A DNA stretch of 64,000 bases, from contig NZ_NESF01000001.1 in NCBI RefSeq assembly GCF_003063665.1, positions 310,001 through 374,000 on the forward strand, read 5' to 3'. Shown piece after piece: positions 34,723-48,576 of the stretch. The stretch is from Limnohabitans sp. Hippo3. GTDB lineage: Bacteria; Pseudomonadota; Gammaproteobacteria; Burkholderiales; Burkholderiaceae_C. The first letter of the stretch is position 1, and each line of letters begins with the position of its first letter. Below the pieces are notes generated by a model. That model made no database searches and was not told the origin of the DNA. It was given only the letters and a program-made list of their open reading frames with translations. A program made the position numbers and the translations under genes.

Positions 34723-35265
34723 ATGAAATTCATCCTTGACTTTTTCCCCATCCTGCTGTTTTTTGGCGCGTACAAGATGGCCGACATCTACACCGCCACG
34801 GCGGTGCTGATGGGCGCAACCGTGCTGCAAACCGCCATCATTTACAAGATGGACGGCAAGCTGCAGACCATGCACAAAATCACGCTGGTCCTGGTGTTGG
34901 GCTTTGGCGCCCTCACCTTGAGCCTGCACGACGAGCGCTTCATCAAGTGGAAACCCACCTTGCTGTACTCGGGCCTGGCGATGGCCCTGGCCGTGGCGCA
35001 CTGGTTTTTGAAAAAGAACTTTTTGCACATGCTGCTGGGCACGCAACTGCAGCTGCCGCACGCCGTGTGGAACCGGTTGAACCTGTCGTGGATGCTGTAT
35101 TGCCTGTTCATGGCGGGCATCAATGCTTACGTGGCGCATTACTTCAGCACCGAAGACTGGGTGAACTTCAAGCTCTGGGGGTATGTGTTCCCGGTGGTGT
35201 TCATTCTGGGCCAAGGCCTGTACATCTCGCGCTATTTGCCCAAGGACGAAGGAGGCCAGAAATGA
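34723..35265 (+). CDS. yciB: Inner membrane-spanning protein YciB (septation protein A)
   Basis: A 180-residue membrane protein with about five hydrophobic segments. The start [42 protein letters not shown] and [23 protein letters not shown] are family hallmarks. YciB is implicated in cell-envelope biogenesis and septation. The ATG at 34723 gives the family N-terminus. It follows msrB by about 45 bases and overlaps the BolA-family gene. Confidence 0.94.
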   Translation: MKFILDFFPILLFFGAYKMADIYTATAVLMGATVLQTAIIYKMDGKLQTMHKITLVLVLGFGALTLSLHDERFIKWKPTLLYSGLAMALAVAHWFLKKNFLHMLLGTQLQLPHAVWNRLNLSWMLYCLFMAGINAYVAHYFSTEDWVNFKLWGYVFPVVFILGQGLYISRYLPKDEGGQK

Positions 35266-35534
35266 GCACCGCCACCCTCCCCCTGAGCGCGCAAATCCAT
35301 GCCCGGCTGACCGAACGCCTGCAACCCACCGAGTTGCGCGTCATCGACGAGAGCGCAGCGCACGCTGGACATGTGGGTGCCAACGACAGCGGCGAAGGCA
35401 CCCACATGCGTGTGTGCATTGCTTCACCTTTGTTTACAGGCATCAGCCGCGTTCAACGCCATCGCCTTGTGTATGATGCGCTGCAAGATTTCATTGACCA
35501 AGGCTTGCATGCCTTGGCCATCGAGCTGATCTGA
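35262..35534 (+). CDS. BolA family protein
   Basis: A 90-residue protein of the BolA/YrbA family, which works with monothiol glutaredoxins in iron-sulfur and iron regulation. The region [20 protein letters not shown] carries the conserved His (HAGH), followed by [28 protein letters not shown]. It overlaps yciB at ATGA. Its position between yciB and a parvulin gene is common in Burkholderiales, from memory. Confidence 0.92.
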   Translation: MSTATLPLSAQIHARLTERLQPTELRVIDESAAHAGHVGANDSGEGTHMRVCIASPLFTGISRVQRHRLVYDALQDFIDQGLHALAIELI

Positions 35535-35539
35535 ACCGG

Positions 35540-35571
35540 GCCGTCACCCATTGGTGGCAGCCCCTTTTTTT
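35540..35571 (+). terminator. Terminator after the BolA-family gene
   Basis: GCCGTCACC (35540-35548) pairs with GGTGGCAGC (35553-35561) with one mismatch and a G-T pair around loop CATT, then CCC and seven T (35565-35571). Confidence 0.75.
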
Positions 35572-35617
35572 GAACCCTTCTATTCATATTTGACACCGAG
35601 TCATTGAGGAAAACACG

Positions 35618-36391
35618 ATGAAAAAGCAAATGCTCAGCGCCGCCCTGGTGGCCTTGCTGGCGGTTCCCGCCCTGGCGCAAAACCTGGCCGTGGTCAACGG
35701 CAAGCCCGTGCCGTCTTCGCGCGTCAAAGCCTTGCAACAACAAATCGAAGCCTCGGGTCGCCCTGTGACACCCGAAGTGCTGGCTCAGATCAAGGAAGAG
35801 TTGATCGCCCGCGAAATCTTCATGCAAGAGGCCAAAAAGCGCGGCCTGGACGCCACCGACGAGTACAAGAATCAGATCGAACTGGCACGCCAGACCATCC
35901 TGATCCGTCAGCTGTTTGCCGATCACCAGAAGAAGAACCCCGTGACCGACGCCGAGATCCAGGCCGAGTACGACAAATTCGTGGCGGCCAACGGTGGCAA
36001 GGAATACCGCGCGCGCCACATCCTGGTGGAAAAGGAAGACGAGGCCAAGGCCTTGATCGCCGACATCAAGAAAGGTGCCAAGTTTGAAGACCTGGCCAAG
36101 AAGGCCTCCAAAGACCCAGGCTCCGGTGCCAACGGTGGCGACCTGGACTGGGCCGCCGCAGGCAGCTATGTGCCCGAGTTTTCCGGGGCCATGGTCAAAC
36201 TGGACAAAGGCCAGATGACCGACACCCCTGTCAAGAGCCAGTTCGGCTACCACATCATCCGCGTGGACGATGTGCGTGAAGCCCAGCTGCCCAAGCTGGA
36301 AGAAGTCAAACCACAGATTTCCCAGCAGCTGCAACAGCAAAAGCTCAGTACCTACCAGGAAGGTCTGCGCAGCAAAGCCAAGATCCAGTGA
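35618..36391 (+). CDS. Periplasmic parvulin-type peptidyl-prolyl isomerase
   Basis: A 257-residue exported PPIase. The signal peptide MKKQMLSAALVALLAVPALAQ ends at about residue 21, with no lipobox Cys. A SurA-like helical N-region follows. The rotamase domain (about residues 130-220) carries YRARHILVEKEDEAKAL, SKDPGSGANGGDLDW and KSQFGYHIIRVDD. It helps fold outer-membrane or periplasmic proteins. A GAGGAAAA Shine-Dalgarno precedes the ATG. It has terminators on both sides and appears to be transcribed alone. Confidence 0.94.
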   Translation: MKKQMLSAALVALLAVPALAQNLAVVNGKPVPSSRVKALQQQIEASGRPVTPEVLAQIKEELIAREIFMQEAKKRGLDATDEYKNQIELARQTILIRQLFADHQKKNPVTDAEIQAEYDKFVAANGGKEYRARHILVEKEDEAKALIADIKKGAKFEDLAKKASKDPGSGANGGDLDWAAAGSYVPEFSGAMVKLDKGQMTDTPVKSQFGYHIIRVDDVREAQLPKLEEVKPQISQQLQQQKLSTYQEGLRSKAKIQ

Positions 36392-36410
36392 TCTGCGCTG
36401 TGCGCCTTTG

Positions 36411-36437
36411 AAAAACGCGACTTCGGTCGCGTTTTTT
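36411..36437 (+). terminator. Terminator with a UUCG tetraloop
   Basis: ACGCGAC (36415-36421) pairs with GTCGCGT (36426-36432) around the stable tetraloop TTCG, followed by six T. It ends the parvulin transcript. Confidence 0.9.
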
Positions 36438-36460
36438 AATGTCTCGCCTGTGCATGCAAC

Positions 36461-36544
36461 GCTCTGGGGCTGCGGGCACTGGCCGGGGCTCAGAGGCGCT
36501 TCGCTTTGCCACATCGCCCCAACCAGCACCCACAGCCCCAGAGC
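36461..36544. repeat. Long inverted repeat upstream of rlhA
   Basis: GCTCTGGGGCTG (36461-36472) and CAGCCCCAGAGC (36533-36544) are perfectly complementary over 12 bp, extending to about 16 bp with one mismatch. The enclosed ~60 bases have no gene. It fills most of the 157-base gap between the parvulin terminator and rlhA. Confidence 0.7.
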
Positions 36545-36579
36545 TGGCGGCCTGCCGAGTTGCTTGCTTCGCAAGCTGG

Positions 36580-36585
36580 GATAAT
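36580..36585 (+). promoter_or_regulatory. -10 box of rlhA, leaderless layout
   Basis: GATAAT ends 8 bases before the rlhA ATG (36594); the gap CCCAGCCC has no Shine-Dalgarno. Confidence 0.55.
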
Positions 36586-36593
36586 CCCAGCCC

Positions 36594-38564
36594 ATGCAGC
36601 CCCACCACCTCGAACTCCTGGCCCCCGCCCGCAACCTGGACATTGGCATCGAAGCCATCAACCACGGCGCGGACGCGGTCTACATTGGCGGTCCCTCCTT
36701 TGGGGCACGGTCGACGGCCGACAACTCGGTGCAAGACATCGCCAAGCTGGTGCAGCATGCGCACCGCTTTCACAGCCGCATTTTTGTCACGCTCAACACC
36801 ATCTTGCGCGATGACGAGCTCGAAGGTGCCCGAAAATTGGCCTGGCAGCTGTATGACGCAGGTGTCGATGCACTGATCATCCAGGACATGGGCTTGCTCG
36901 AAATCGACATGCCGCCCATTCAGCTGCATGCCAGCACCCAGACCGACATCCGCACGCCCGAAAAAGCCAAGTTCCTGCAAGACGCCGGATTGAGCCAAAT
37001 CGTGCTGGCCCGCGAGTTGACGCTGCCGCAAATCGCCGCCATTCGGGATGCTGTGGACACCGATCGCACCGTGATCGAGTTTTTTGTGCATGGCGCTTTG
37101 TGCGTGGCCTACAGCGGCCAATGCTTCATCAGCCACGCGCACACCGGGCGCAGCGCCAACCGGGGCGACTGTTCGCAGGCCTGCCGTCTGCCCTACGAAG
37201 TCAAGGATGCGCAAGGCCGCATCGTGGCGCACGACAAGCATGTGCTGAGCATGAAGGACAACAACCAGAGCGAGAACCTGCGCGCACTGGTAGACGCGGG
37301 CGTGCGCAGCTTCAAGATCGAAGGCCGCTACAAGGACATGGCCTATGTCAAAAACATCACAGCGCATTACCGCAAGCTGTTCGACGAGGTGCTGAGCGAA
37401 CGCCCCGAACTGGCGGCCGCTTCGCATGGCCGCACCACCTTCAGCTTCGAGCCGGACCCGAACCAGAACTTCAACCGCGAGTTCACCGACTACTTTGTGC
37501 AGGGCCGCAAAGAAGACATCGGCGCGTTTGACACACCCAAAAATCCTGGTCAGCCCATTGGCTGGGTCAGCAAGGTCACGGCCGAGCACATTGAAATCAC
37601 CACCGACGACCCGGCCACCGAACTGCACAACGGCGACGGCCTGTGTTACTACGACTTGCAAAAAGAACTGATCGGCCTGCAGATCAACCGCGCCGAGCCC
37701 GCCAAAGCCAAAGGGGTGTGGAGGCTTTTCCCCAAAGACCCGATGGACGGCTTCAAGGACCTGCGCCAAGGCGTGCAAGTCAACCGCAACCGAGACATGC
37801 GCTGGGTGCGCACGCTGGACAAAAAATCGGCCGAGCGCCGCATGGGCGTGTGGATACAGCTGACTGAAAACAAAAAGGGCCTGCAACTGACGCTGACCGA
37901 CGAAGCGGGTCACAGCGGCTCAGCGGCGTTGGCCATCGGCTGGCAAGCGCCCAAAGACCCGGCCCAGGCCGAGGAAAAACTCAAAGCCGCCTTGGGCAAG
38001 CTGGGCGACACCGTGTTCGAGCCGCTGGACGTGCAACTCGTCCTGCCCCGGCCCTGGTTTGTGCCGCCTTCACAACTCAACCAACTCCGCCGCGACGCGG
38101 TCGCTGCGCTGGAAACCGCTCGTGCCCAGGGCCTGCACCGCCTACCGCGTGCCGTGCCCGCGGAGCCGCCTGCACCCTACCCCGAAGACACCCTGACTTA
38201 TCTGGCCAACGTGTTCAACCAGAAAGCCCGCGACTTCTATGCCAAACACGGCGTGAAAGTGATTGCCGCCGCCTACGAGGCGCAAGAAGAATTGGGCGAA
38301 GTGAGCCTGATGATCACCAAACACTGCGTGCGCTTTTCCCTGAGCCTGTGCCCCAAGCAGGCCAAGGGCGTGACGGGCGTGCAAGGCACCGTGAAAGCCG
38401 AGCCGATGCAGCTGATCAACGGCAAGGAAAAACTCACCCTTCGCTTTGACTGCAAACCCTGCGAAATGCATGTGGTCGGCAAGATCAAAAAGTCGGTGCT
38501 CAATGCCGTGCCCGAAAGCCCGGTGCAGTTTTACAAGACACGGCCTGTGGTGGGCATGCACTGA
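36594..38564 (+). CDS. rlhA: 23S rRNA 5-hydroxycytidine synthase RlhA (U32 family)
   Basis: A 656-residue U32-peptidase-family protein. Length matches Escherichia coli RlhA (YdcP, ~650), which modifies C2501 of 23S rRNA; its tRNA paralogue TrhP (YegQ) is ~450. The N-terminal TIM-barrel-like region has NHGADAVYIGGPSFGAR. The U32 motif EFFVHGALCVAYSGQCFISH and a Cys in DCSQACRLPYE are putative cluster ligands. The C-terminal region has RFDCKPCEMHV. The gene is convergent with the SNF2 gene, with a 4-base gap. Confidence 0.92.
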   Translation: MQPHHLELLAPARNLDIGIEAINHGADAVYIGGPSFGARSTADNSVQDIAKLVQHAHRFHSRIFVTLNTILRDDELEGARKLAWQLYDAGVDALIIQDMGLLEIDMPPIQLHASTQTDIRTPEKAKFLQDAGLSQIVLARELTLPQIAAIRDAVDTDRTVIEFFVHGALCVAYSGQCFISHAHTGRSANRGDCSQACRLPYEVKDAQGRIVAHDKHVLSMKDNNQSENLRALVDAGVRSFKIEGRYKDMAYVKNITAHYRKLFDEVLSERPELAAASHGRTTFSFEPDPNQNFNREFTDYFVQGRKEDIGAFDTPKNPGQPIGWVSKVTAEHIEITTDDPATELHNGDGLCYYDLQKELIGLQINRAEPAKAKGVWRLFPKDPMDGFKDLRQGVQVNRNRDMRWVRTLDKKSAERRMGVWIQLTENKKGLQLTLTDEAGHSGSAALAIGWQAPKDPAQAEEKLKAALGKLGDTVFEPLDVQLVLPRPWFVPPSQLNQLRRDAVAALETARAQGLHRLPRAVPAEPPAPYPEDTLTYLANVFNQKARDFYAKHGVKVIAAAYEAQEELGEVSLMITKHCVRFSLSLCPKQAKGVTGVQGTVKAEPMQLINGKEKLTLRFDCKPCEMHVVGKIKKSVLNAVPESPVQFYKTRPVVGMH

Positions 38565-38568
38565 ACAA

Positions 38569-41500
38569 TCAACCTAGCGGTTTGAACAACTCGTTCAAGT
38601 CAGACTCGCCAAACAAGGGCTCTTTGCGCTGCACCGCCCCCGCATACATGTCTTGCGCCAGCTGGGCCTTGCGCTCTTGCAGGGCCAGCATGCGCTCTTC
38701 GATGGTGCCTTGCGCCACCAGTTTGAGCACCCAGAGACTTTGTGTCTGGCCAATGCGGTGCGCGCGGTCGGTGGCCTGGTTTTCCACAGCGGGGTTCCAC
38801 CACGGGTCGTAATGGATCACGGTGTCGGCCTGCGGCAGGTTCAGGCCCACACCTCCGGCTTTGAGGCTGATGAGGAACAAGGGCACTTGCCCGTTGGTGA
38901 ACCGATCGATGATCTTGTCGCGGTTTTTGCTCTGCCCCGTGAGCTTGACCCAGGGAATGCCCAGGCGCGGCAGCTCTTGCTCGATCAGGCTGAGCATTTG
39001 GGTGAATTGCGAGAACAACAAAATCTTGCGCCCTTCGGCCACCATCTCGGGCAGCATGTCGAGCAGTTGCTCCAGCTTGGCCGATTGCTGCACCAGGTTG
39101 GCCGAGCCCAGTTTGAGCAGGCGCGGGTCGCAACACACCTGGCGCAGCTTGAGCAGCGCGTCCAGAATGGTGATTTGCGATTTGGCCAAACCCTGCACGT
39201 TCAGGGCATCACGCACGGTTTTTTCCATGCCCAAACGGATGGTTTCGTACAGGTCCGCCTGCTTGCCCTGCAGGGGCACGGGCATGAAGGTTTCAACTTT
39301 GGGTGGCAACTCGCTGGCGACCACGTCCTTGGTGCGGCGCAGCATGAAGGGCGTGATGCGCTTGCGCAGCTGGTCCATTTTGTCGCTGTTGCCCAGGCGC
39401 TCGATCGGGTTGCGAAACAGCTCGCCAAAGCGCTTTTGGCTGCCCAGAAAACCGGGCATCAAAAAGTGGAACAGGCTCCACAGCTCGCCCAGGTGGTTTT
39501 CCATGGGCGTGCCCGACAGGCACAGGCGGTGCGTGGCCGGGATGTCGCCCACGGTTTGCGCGGCGTGGGTGTTGGCATTCTTGATGTTTTGGGCCTCGTC
39601 GAGCACCAGCAGATGCCACTGGGCATCGAGCCACAACTCACGGTCGCGGTGCAGCAAGGAGTAAGGCGTGAGCACGATGTCAAAGCCCCTCAGGTCCTGC
39701 GCCGCCTCATGCCGCGACAGGCCATGGTGGATGTGGGTGCGCAGGCTGGGGCAAAAACGAGTAGCTTCGCGCTGCCAGTTGCCCAGCAAGCTCACCGGGG
39801 CCACGATCAAAGCCGGGTGGCTCAGGCGACCCGCTTCCTTTTCGGTCAGGATGTGCGCCAGGGTCTGCAAGGTTTTACCCAAGCCCATGTCGTCGGCCAG
39901 GATACCTGCCAGCTGGTGCGTGCGCAAAAACTGCAGCCAATTCAGGCCCTGCTGCTGGTAAGGCCGCAAAGTGGCTTGCAAGCTGGCGGGTGCGGGCACC
40001 TCGGGCAGGCTGTCGAGCCCATGCATTTGCTTGACCAGGTTCATCAGACTTTGGGCACCCGCCCAGGTCACGCCTTCGCCCAGGGAGGCGGCGGTGCGCA
40101 AGGCCTCCAGACGCGACAGGCGCAGCTCGTCGCCGCTCCAGTCGCGCCCGCGCTCGGACACCAACTCCATGAGGGTGTTCAGCCAAGGCGCAATTTTGGC
40201 GGTGGGCAGCTTCACAAAGCCTTCGCCTTGCAAGTCGGGCAGGTACAAAAACGGCGGCAGGCTGGCGGTCTCGCCTTCGGCGGTTCCCCCCTGGATGCGG
40301 GCCAAAGCCGAGAGGATGGTGGGCACCCAGGGCAGGATGTTCACGCGCTGGCCGTCGATGTCCATGCCCAGCGACAAATCGAACCAGGGCGAGGTCTCGG
40401 GTGCATCGGCGTCGCCCGACAGATCGATGTGCACATCGTCCGCCTCGCGCAGCCAATTGACATCGCCCGAAACAAAAAGCACCTCCAGGCCTGCTTGGCG
40501 CAAGGGCGCAAAATCGGTTTCCAGCCACGCCAGCCATTGCTGAGATTGCTGCGGCGGCAAGCCCAGGATGTTGGTTTCGTAAGCGACCATCCCCAAGGCG
40601 TCCAAAGCGTTCCAGGCCCGCAGCTCACCGGGCAAGTCACGCACCAGCATGCGTGCCTGTGGGCCATGACCCGCCATGACACGCTTTTGGGTCCCTGTCC
40701 AGAAGCCACGTTGACCTGCATAGTCGAAAGTCAGCTCGCCCATGAACAGGCCGAATTGGTCCCGGTCAGCCGGATTCACCGGGACAATGTCGAACATGGC
40801 GCGGGCCTCGACGTCGCGGATTTCAGACATTTTGGCGATCACGGGTGGCAAAGGCACAGGCCCCAAGCGCTCGAGCAACTGGTTCTGGAACTTGAACACC
40901 ACGCTTTCGGGCAGCACGGGCGAGGTGGACATGACCTGCAACTCGTTGGCGCTCAGGCCTTGCGTGTTGAGCGCACCGCAGTGGCCTTGCACCGTGTCCA
41001 TGTAAAAAGGCGGCTCGTTCAGGCCGTAGACCACACCTGCACGCTGGGGCTGCATGCTCAGCTTCCAGCCGCCGGGCATATTGTCTTGCGCTGGCACTTC
41101 TTGCCAGGCACCGACCAAGGCTTCGGCGGCCTCGCTCCACTGCAGACTGACCGCGCCTTCGGCCGACACCAGGCGGCCCGTCTGGCTGCACAGCTGGAGC
41201 AACAACTGACCGGGCATGCCGTGCAATTTGACCTCACCCTGGAACCCGTAAGAGCTGAAGCTGTTGGCCGCCGGACAGGCTTTCATCAGGTCAAAAATGT
41301 CGCGGTCCAGCGAAGTGCTGTTGCCCCAAATCGGGTCGTGCGGCGAGGGCTCGTGGCTGATTTTCTTGGGCTTGCCCCACTCGCCGTTGCGCTTTTGAGC
41401 AGCCCGTTTGACGCTCAGCTGAAACAGCGGCTTGTGACCCAAATAGGCCACCGACAGCAGGTAGACAAACTGGTCCTGCGTAGAACCCGGCATGGCCACC

Positions 41501-41967
41501 AGCTTGGGGCGGTTGGCGTTTTCCAGCCGGGTCAGCCATTCACGGGCCTGGTATTCGGCGTGGCTCAAGGCCCGCTCTTTTTCCATCTGGCTGCGGCGCT
41601 CGATCACCTCGGCTGAGGGCCCCTCGCTACCCCATTCGTCCAGTAAAGCCAGGCCTTGCATGGACGCCAAAATGCCCAGAGCTGCACCGTGTTTGCAATA
41701 ACGCCCGACGGGGCAGGTGCAGCCGCTGCGCCACTCGCTCAGGTTGCCGCCCGGGCTCACACGCAGCTCGGCATTCACGGTGTAGGGACGCGGCTCACTG
41801 CCTTCCACCTGGCCTTGCAAACGCCAGCCTTCGCCATCAGGCGAGAGCTGGGACGAAAGCACCTTGTTTTGCAGATACAGCGTGGTGCCCCGCGACCAAG
41901 CCCCCTGGTCAAAGTAAAAAGCCAGTTGCGAAGGGGGAAACCACTGCCTTGGCAGGTCAGACTTCAT
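38569..41967 (-). CDS. SNF2-family helicase with SWIM zinc finger
   Basis: A 1132-residue protein. Near the N-terminus (about residues 82-95) a SWIM-type zinc finger [11 protein letters not shown] is seen. Residues ~660-1130 form a SNF2/RapA ATPase: [11 protein letters not shown] (Walker A), [10 protein letters not shown] (DEAQ box), [22 protein letters not shown] and [14 protein letters not shown]. Such proteins are DNA translocases that remodel protein-DNA or RNA polymerase complexes. It follows purL by 12 bases in the same direction and may share its transcript. The exact target is unknown. Confidence 0.94.
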   Translation of the reverse strand: MKSDLPRQWFPPSQLAFYFDQGAWSRGTTLYLQNKVLSSQLSPDGEGWRLQGQVEGSEPRPYTVNAELRVSPGGNLSEWRSGCTCPVGRYCKHGAALGILASMQGLALLDEWGSEGPSAEVIERRSQMEKERALSHAEYQAREWLTRLENANRPKLVAMPGSTQDQFVYLLSVAYLGHKPLFQLSVKRAAQKRNGEWGKPKKISHEPSPHDPIWGNSTSLDRDIFDLMKACPAANSFSSYGFQGEVKLHGMPGQLLLQLCSQTGRLVSAEGAVSLQWSEAAEALVGAWQEVPAQDNMPGGWKLSMQPQRAGVVYGLNEPPFYMDTVQGHCGALNTQGLSANELQVMSTSPVLPESVVFKFQNQLLERLGPVPLPPVIAKMSEIRDVEARAMFDIVPVNPADRDQFGLFMGELTFDYAGQRGFWTGTQKRVMAGHGPQARMLVRDLPGELRAWNALDALGMVAYETNILGLPPQQSQQWLAWLETDFAPLRQAGLEVLFVSGDVNWLREADDVHIDLSGDADAPETSPWFDLSLGMDIDGQRVNILPWVPTILSALARIQGGTAEGETASLPPFLYLPDLQGEGFVKLPTAKIAPWLNTLMELVSERGRDWSGDELRLSRLEALRTAASLGEGVTWAGAQSLMNLVKQMHGLDSLPEVPAPASLQATLRPYQQQGLNWLQFLRTHQLAGILADDMGLGKTLQTLAHILTEKEAGRLSHPALIVAPVSLLGNWQREATRFCPSLRTHIHHGLSRHEAAQDLRGFDIVLTPYSLLHRDRELWLDAQWHLLVLDEAQNIKNANTHAAQTVGDIPATHRLCLSGTPMENHLGELWSLFHFLMPGFLGSQKRFGELFRNPIERLGNSDKMDQLRKRITPFMLRRTKDVVASELPPKVETFMPVPLQGKQADLYETIRLGMEKTVRDALNVQGLAKSQITILDALLKLRQVCCDPRLLKLGSANLVQQSAKLEQLLDMLPEMVAEGRKILLFSQFTQMLSLIEQELPRLGIPWVKLTGQSKNRDKIIDRFTNGQVPLFLISLKAGGVGLNLPQADTVIHYDPWWNPAVENQATDRAHRIGQTQSLWVLKLVAQGTIEERMLALQERKAQLAQDMYAGAVQRKEPLFGESDLNELFKPLG

Positions 41968-41979
41968 GCGTTCACGGCC

Positions 41980-45966
<3,987 letters not shown>

Positions 45967-46151
45967 GGGGTGGCCTTGTAAAGAGACGGAAAACCGTAGC
46001 GCCGAGGCCGCTGACTGGGGCTGGTCGGCAAAGGCAGTATTTTAGCCGGGGAAACCCTGATTGGACGGGCAGATGGACAGATCAGAGACCTGTCTTATTC
46101 TGCAGGGAAAAAGCGTCGGTTTGGTGCTGCACAGTGGCCTGTCGACCTCCC

Positions 46152-46188
46152 AAAACAGCGATGCCGTGCCACCCAAGCAGCACGGCAT
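46152..46188 (-). terminator. Possible terminator of the COG4091-like oxidoreductase gene
   Basis: ATGCCGTGC (46161-46169) and GCACGGCAT (46180-46188) form a 9-bp perfect stem with a 10-base loop, followed on the minus strand after 5 bases by four T (46152-46155). The remainder of the 246-base gap to purL holds no gene I can support. Confidence 0.5.
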
Positions 46189-46212
46189 ACCAAACAAAAC
46201 GGGTGGGAGTAC

Positions 46213-47556
46213 TCAACCCAGCACCGAAGTGGCCTCCATCTCGCGCCGGATTTGGTAGGCGTGGGTGCTGGTGTCCATGGCCACGTCGTCCCAAGTCAGG
46301 CTTTGGCCTTTGGCCACGGGGCGAATGACTTTGACACCATGGGCCAGGCCCAGCGGCACGCCACCCATGCGCTTGGAGGTGGCGGCAGGCAGCAGCTTGC
46401 CCCAGACGGTGTAGCCGCCCTCCCCGTCCAGCATTTCGCCGGGTTTCAGGTCGCGCTTGGCGGTGGCCACCACGTCGGCGTTCCAGCCGATGGCCACGCC
46501 TGTGGGCTCGTTGCGCAGGGCGACGCTGGCCACGCTCACCCCCACTTCCAGACCGATCAGGTGCCAGCGCTTGTAGAGCGTGAAGTAACGGCCAGACGGA
46601 TCGGTGTGGGCGTTGTACTCTTCAAAGCAGTTCTTGATGTAGTCGGTCTCGGCCTCCACCGTGACCCACACGCCCATGCGGATGTCGTAAGGGATCTGGC
46701 GGCCGTCTTTTTCCAGGCTGGAGATCACCTCCACCATGCCCTTGCGCTCCAGCACACCGCCCTCCGAGATCGGGCGGGTGACGTAGGGGATGTCTTCGAC
46801 GCTGGCGGGCGGGTAGAGCAAACCGTTGCTGGGCACGCCCAAACCTGTGGCATTGGAGACCGCGGTGCTCTCGATCGAGGGCTTGGAGCCGTCGAGGAAG
46901 CTGTTGAACATTTTGGGGTTGAGGCCGCCGCGCTCGGCTTGCTCAGGCGTCAAGCCGTAATAGCCCCAGACCGTTTCGGGTGTCGATTCAGAAAAATGCG
47001 GCAACCACTTGTGGCCTCGGCCTGCCGCCACCACCGGAAAACCGCAGGTGCGGGCCCAATCCACCAGATCGCAAATCAGCGCAGGCTGGTCACCAAAGGC
47101 CAGCGAATACACCACGCCCGCTGTCTTCGCGCGGGTGGCGAGCAAGGGGCCGCAAAAGGCGTCGGCCTCTACAGTCACGTTGACCACATGCTTTCGGTTC
47201 GCAAAGGCTTCCAGGATGTGGTCTACCGCGTGCAGGGGTGAGCCGGTGCATTCCACGACCACGTCCACCGCCGGGTGGCGCACCAGGCTTTGCCAGTCGT
47301 CGCCCACATGGGTGGTGCCGTGTTTCACGGCTTCATCAAGGCTGCCGGCCGTGAGGCGCTCGGCTTCCCAGCCCACGCGGGCCAGATTGACCCGGGCGTT
47401 GACGGGCGACAAGTCCGCAATGCCCACCAGGTGCACGCCGGGGGTGCGTGGAATTTGCGCCAGGTACATGGAACCGAATTTGCCCGCGCCAATCAGGCCG
47501 ATGCGAATGGGGCGGTTCTCGGCTGCGCGTTGCAGGAGTTTGGCGTGCAGGTTCAT
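46213..47556 (-). CDS. NAD(P)-dependent oxidoreductase with SAF domain (COG4091-like)
   Basis: A 447-residue protein. Residues ~15-150 are a Rossmann domain: RIGLIGAGKFGSMYLAQI, then VVVECTGSPLHAVDHI. The middle resembles predicted homoserine-dehydrogenase-like proteins of COG4091 (AFGDQPALICDLVDWAR). The C-terminal ~70 residues are SAF-domain-like (ATAKRDLKPGEMLDGEGGYTVWGK and RPVAKGQSLTWDDV). SAF domains often bind sugar-acid-type ligands. The reaction is unknown; a sugar-acid dehydrogenase or oxidoisomerase is conceivable. It is isolated between purL and the divergent map gene. Confidence 0.8.
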   Translation of the reverse strand: MNLHAKLLQRAAENRPIRIGLIGAGKFGSMYLAQIPRTPGVHLVGIADLSPVNARVNLARVGWEAERLTAGSLDEAVKHGTTHVGDDWQSLVRHPAVDVVVECTGSPLHAVDHILEAFANRKHVVNVTVEADAFCGPLLATRAKTAGVVYSLAFGDQPALICDLVDWARTCGFPVVAAGRGHKWLPHFSESTPETVWGYYGLTPEQAERGGLNPKMFNSFLDGSKPSIESTAVSNATGLGVPSNGLLYPPASVEDIPYVTRPISEGGVLERKGMVEVISSLEKDGRQIPYDIRMGVWVTVEAETDYIKNCFEEYNAHTDPSGRYFTLYKRWHLIGLEVGVSVASVALRNEPTGVAIGWNADVVATAKRDLKPGEMLDGEGGYTVWGKLLPAATSKRMGGVPLGLAHGVKVIRPVAKGQSLTWDDVAMDTSTHAYQIRREMEATSVLG

Positions 47557-47745
47557 GCGGAGGCTTTCGGTTCATCCAATCACAGTGCAGCTCAGCAAGC
47601 GGTCTCGGCTTGCCAAATATTTGATCCACTTTACCCTTTCTCTGCGTGCCATGGTCGACGCTCGGCCCTCAAAAAAGTCTCGCGCGCGACCCGCCGACCC
47701 AAACGTTTGATGACCCCCATCCAAGCACTCCGAATCACTCAATGG

Positions 47746-47751
47746 GATAAT
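47746..47751 (+). promoter_or_regulatory. -10 box of map, leaderless layout
   Basis: GATAAT ends 8 bases before the map ATG (47760), with TCAGCCCC in the gap and no Shine-Dalgarno. It lies in a 203-base divergent gap that otherwise shows nothing distinctive. Confidence 0.55.
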
Positions 47752-47759
47752 TCAGCCCC

Positions 47760-48575
47760 ATGACGATCACCATCAAAACCGCCGAAGACATCGAAGGCAT
47801 GCGCGTGGCTTGCCGCTTGGCCTCGGAAGTCCTCGACTACATCGAGCCCTTCATCAAACCGGGCATCACCACCAACGAGATTGACAAGCTCTGCCATGAC
47901 TACATGGTCAATGTGCAAGGCTGCATTCCAGCACCGCTGAATTACGCACCCGGCGGCTACAAGCCCTACCCCAAATCGATCTGCACCTCGATCAACCACC
48001 AGGTGTGCCACGGCATCCCGAACGACAAGCCGCTCAAAAAAGGCGATTCGCTCAACATCGACATCACCACCATCAAGGATGGTTGGCACGGAGACACCAG
48101 CCGCATGTTTCATGTGGGCGAAGCTTCGATTGCGGCCAAACGACTGGCCAGCCTGACGTATGAAGCCATGTGGAAAGGCATCGAGCAGGTCAAACCCGGT
48201 GCCCACCTGGGCGACATTGGCCACGCTATTCAGAAATTTGCCGAAGGCCACGGCTTTTCGGTGGTGCGCGAGTTTTGTGGCCACGGCATTGGGCGCGGAT
48301 TCCACGAAGAGCCGCAGGTGTTGCACTACGGCAAACCCGGCACCCTGACCGAATTGGTCCCTGGCATGGTCTTCACCATCGAGCCGATGATCAATGCGGG
48401 CAAGCGTGACATCAAGGAAATGGGCGATGGCTGGACCATTGTCACCAAAGACCACTCCTTGTCCGCCCAATGGGAGCACACTGTGGCGGTCACCGAAACC
48501 GGCTACGAGGTGTTGACCTTGTCGGCCGGCAGCCCGCCAATCCCGGCTTTCATCACCCAAAAAGCCATCGCCTGA
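47760..48575 (+). CDS. map: Type I methionine aminopeptidase
   Basis: A 271-residue metalloprotease that removes the initiator Met. The five metal ligands are visible: the two Asp in [19 protein letters not shown], His in [12 protein letters not shown], Glu in FTIEPMI and Glu in [11 protein letters not shown]. The N-terminus [20 protein letters not shown] is family-like. The glnD ATG follows its stop by 1 base, an order common in proteobacteria. Confidence 0.97.
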   Translation: MTITIKTAEDIEGMRVACRLASEVLDYIEPFIKPGITTNEIDKLCHDYMVNVQGCIPAPLNYAPGGYKPYPKSICTSINHQVCHGIPNDKPLKKGDSLNIDITTIKDGWHGDTSRMFHVGEASIAAKRLASLTYEAMWKGIEQVKPGAHLGDIGHAIQKFAEGHGFSVVREFCGHGIGRGFHEEPQVLHYGKPGTLTELVPGMVFTIEPMINAGKRDIKEMGDGWTIVTKDHSLSAQWEHTVAVTETGYEVLTLSAGSPPIPAFITQKAIA

Positions 48576-48576
48576 C

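Noticed and set aside
38653-41616. Long plus-strand open frame (987 codons) opposite the SNF2 helicase
   Set aside because: Antisense shadow due to GC-rich codon bias.
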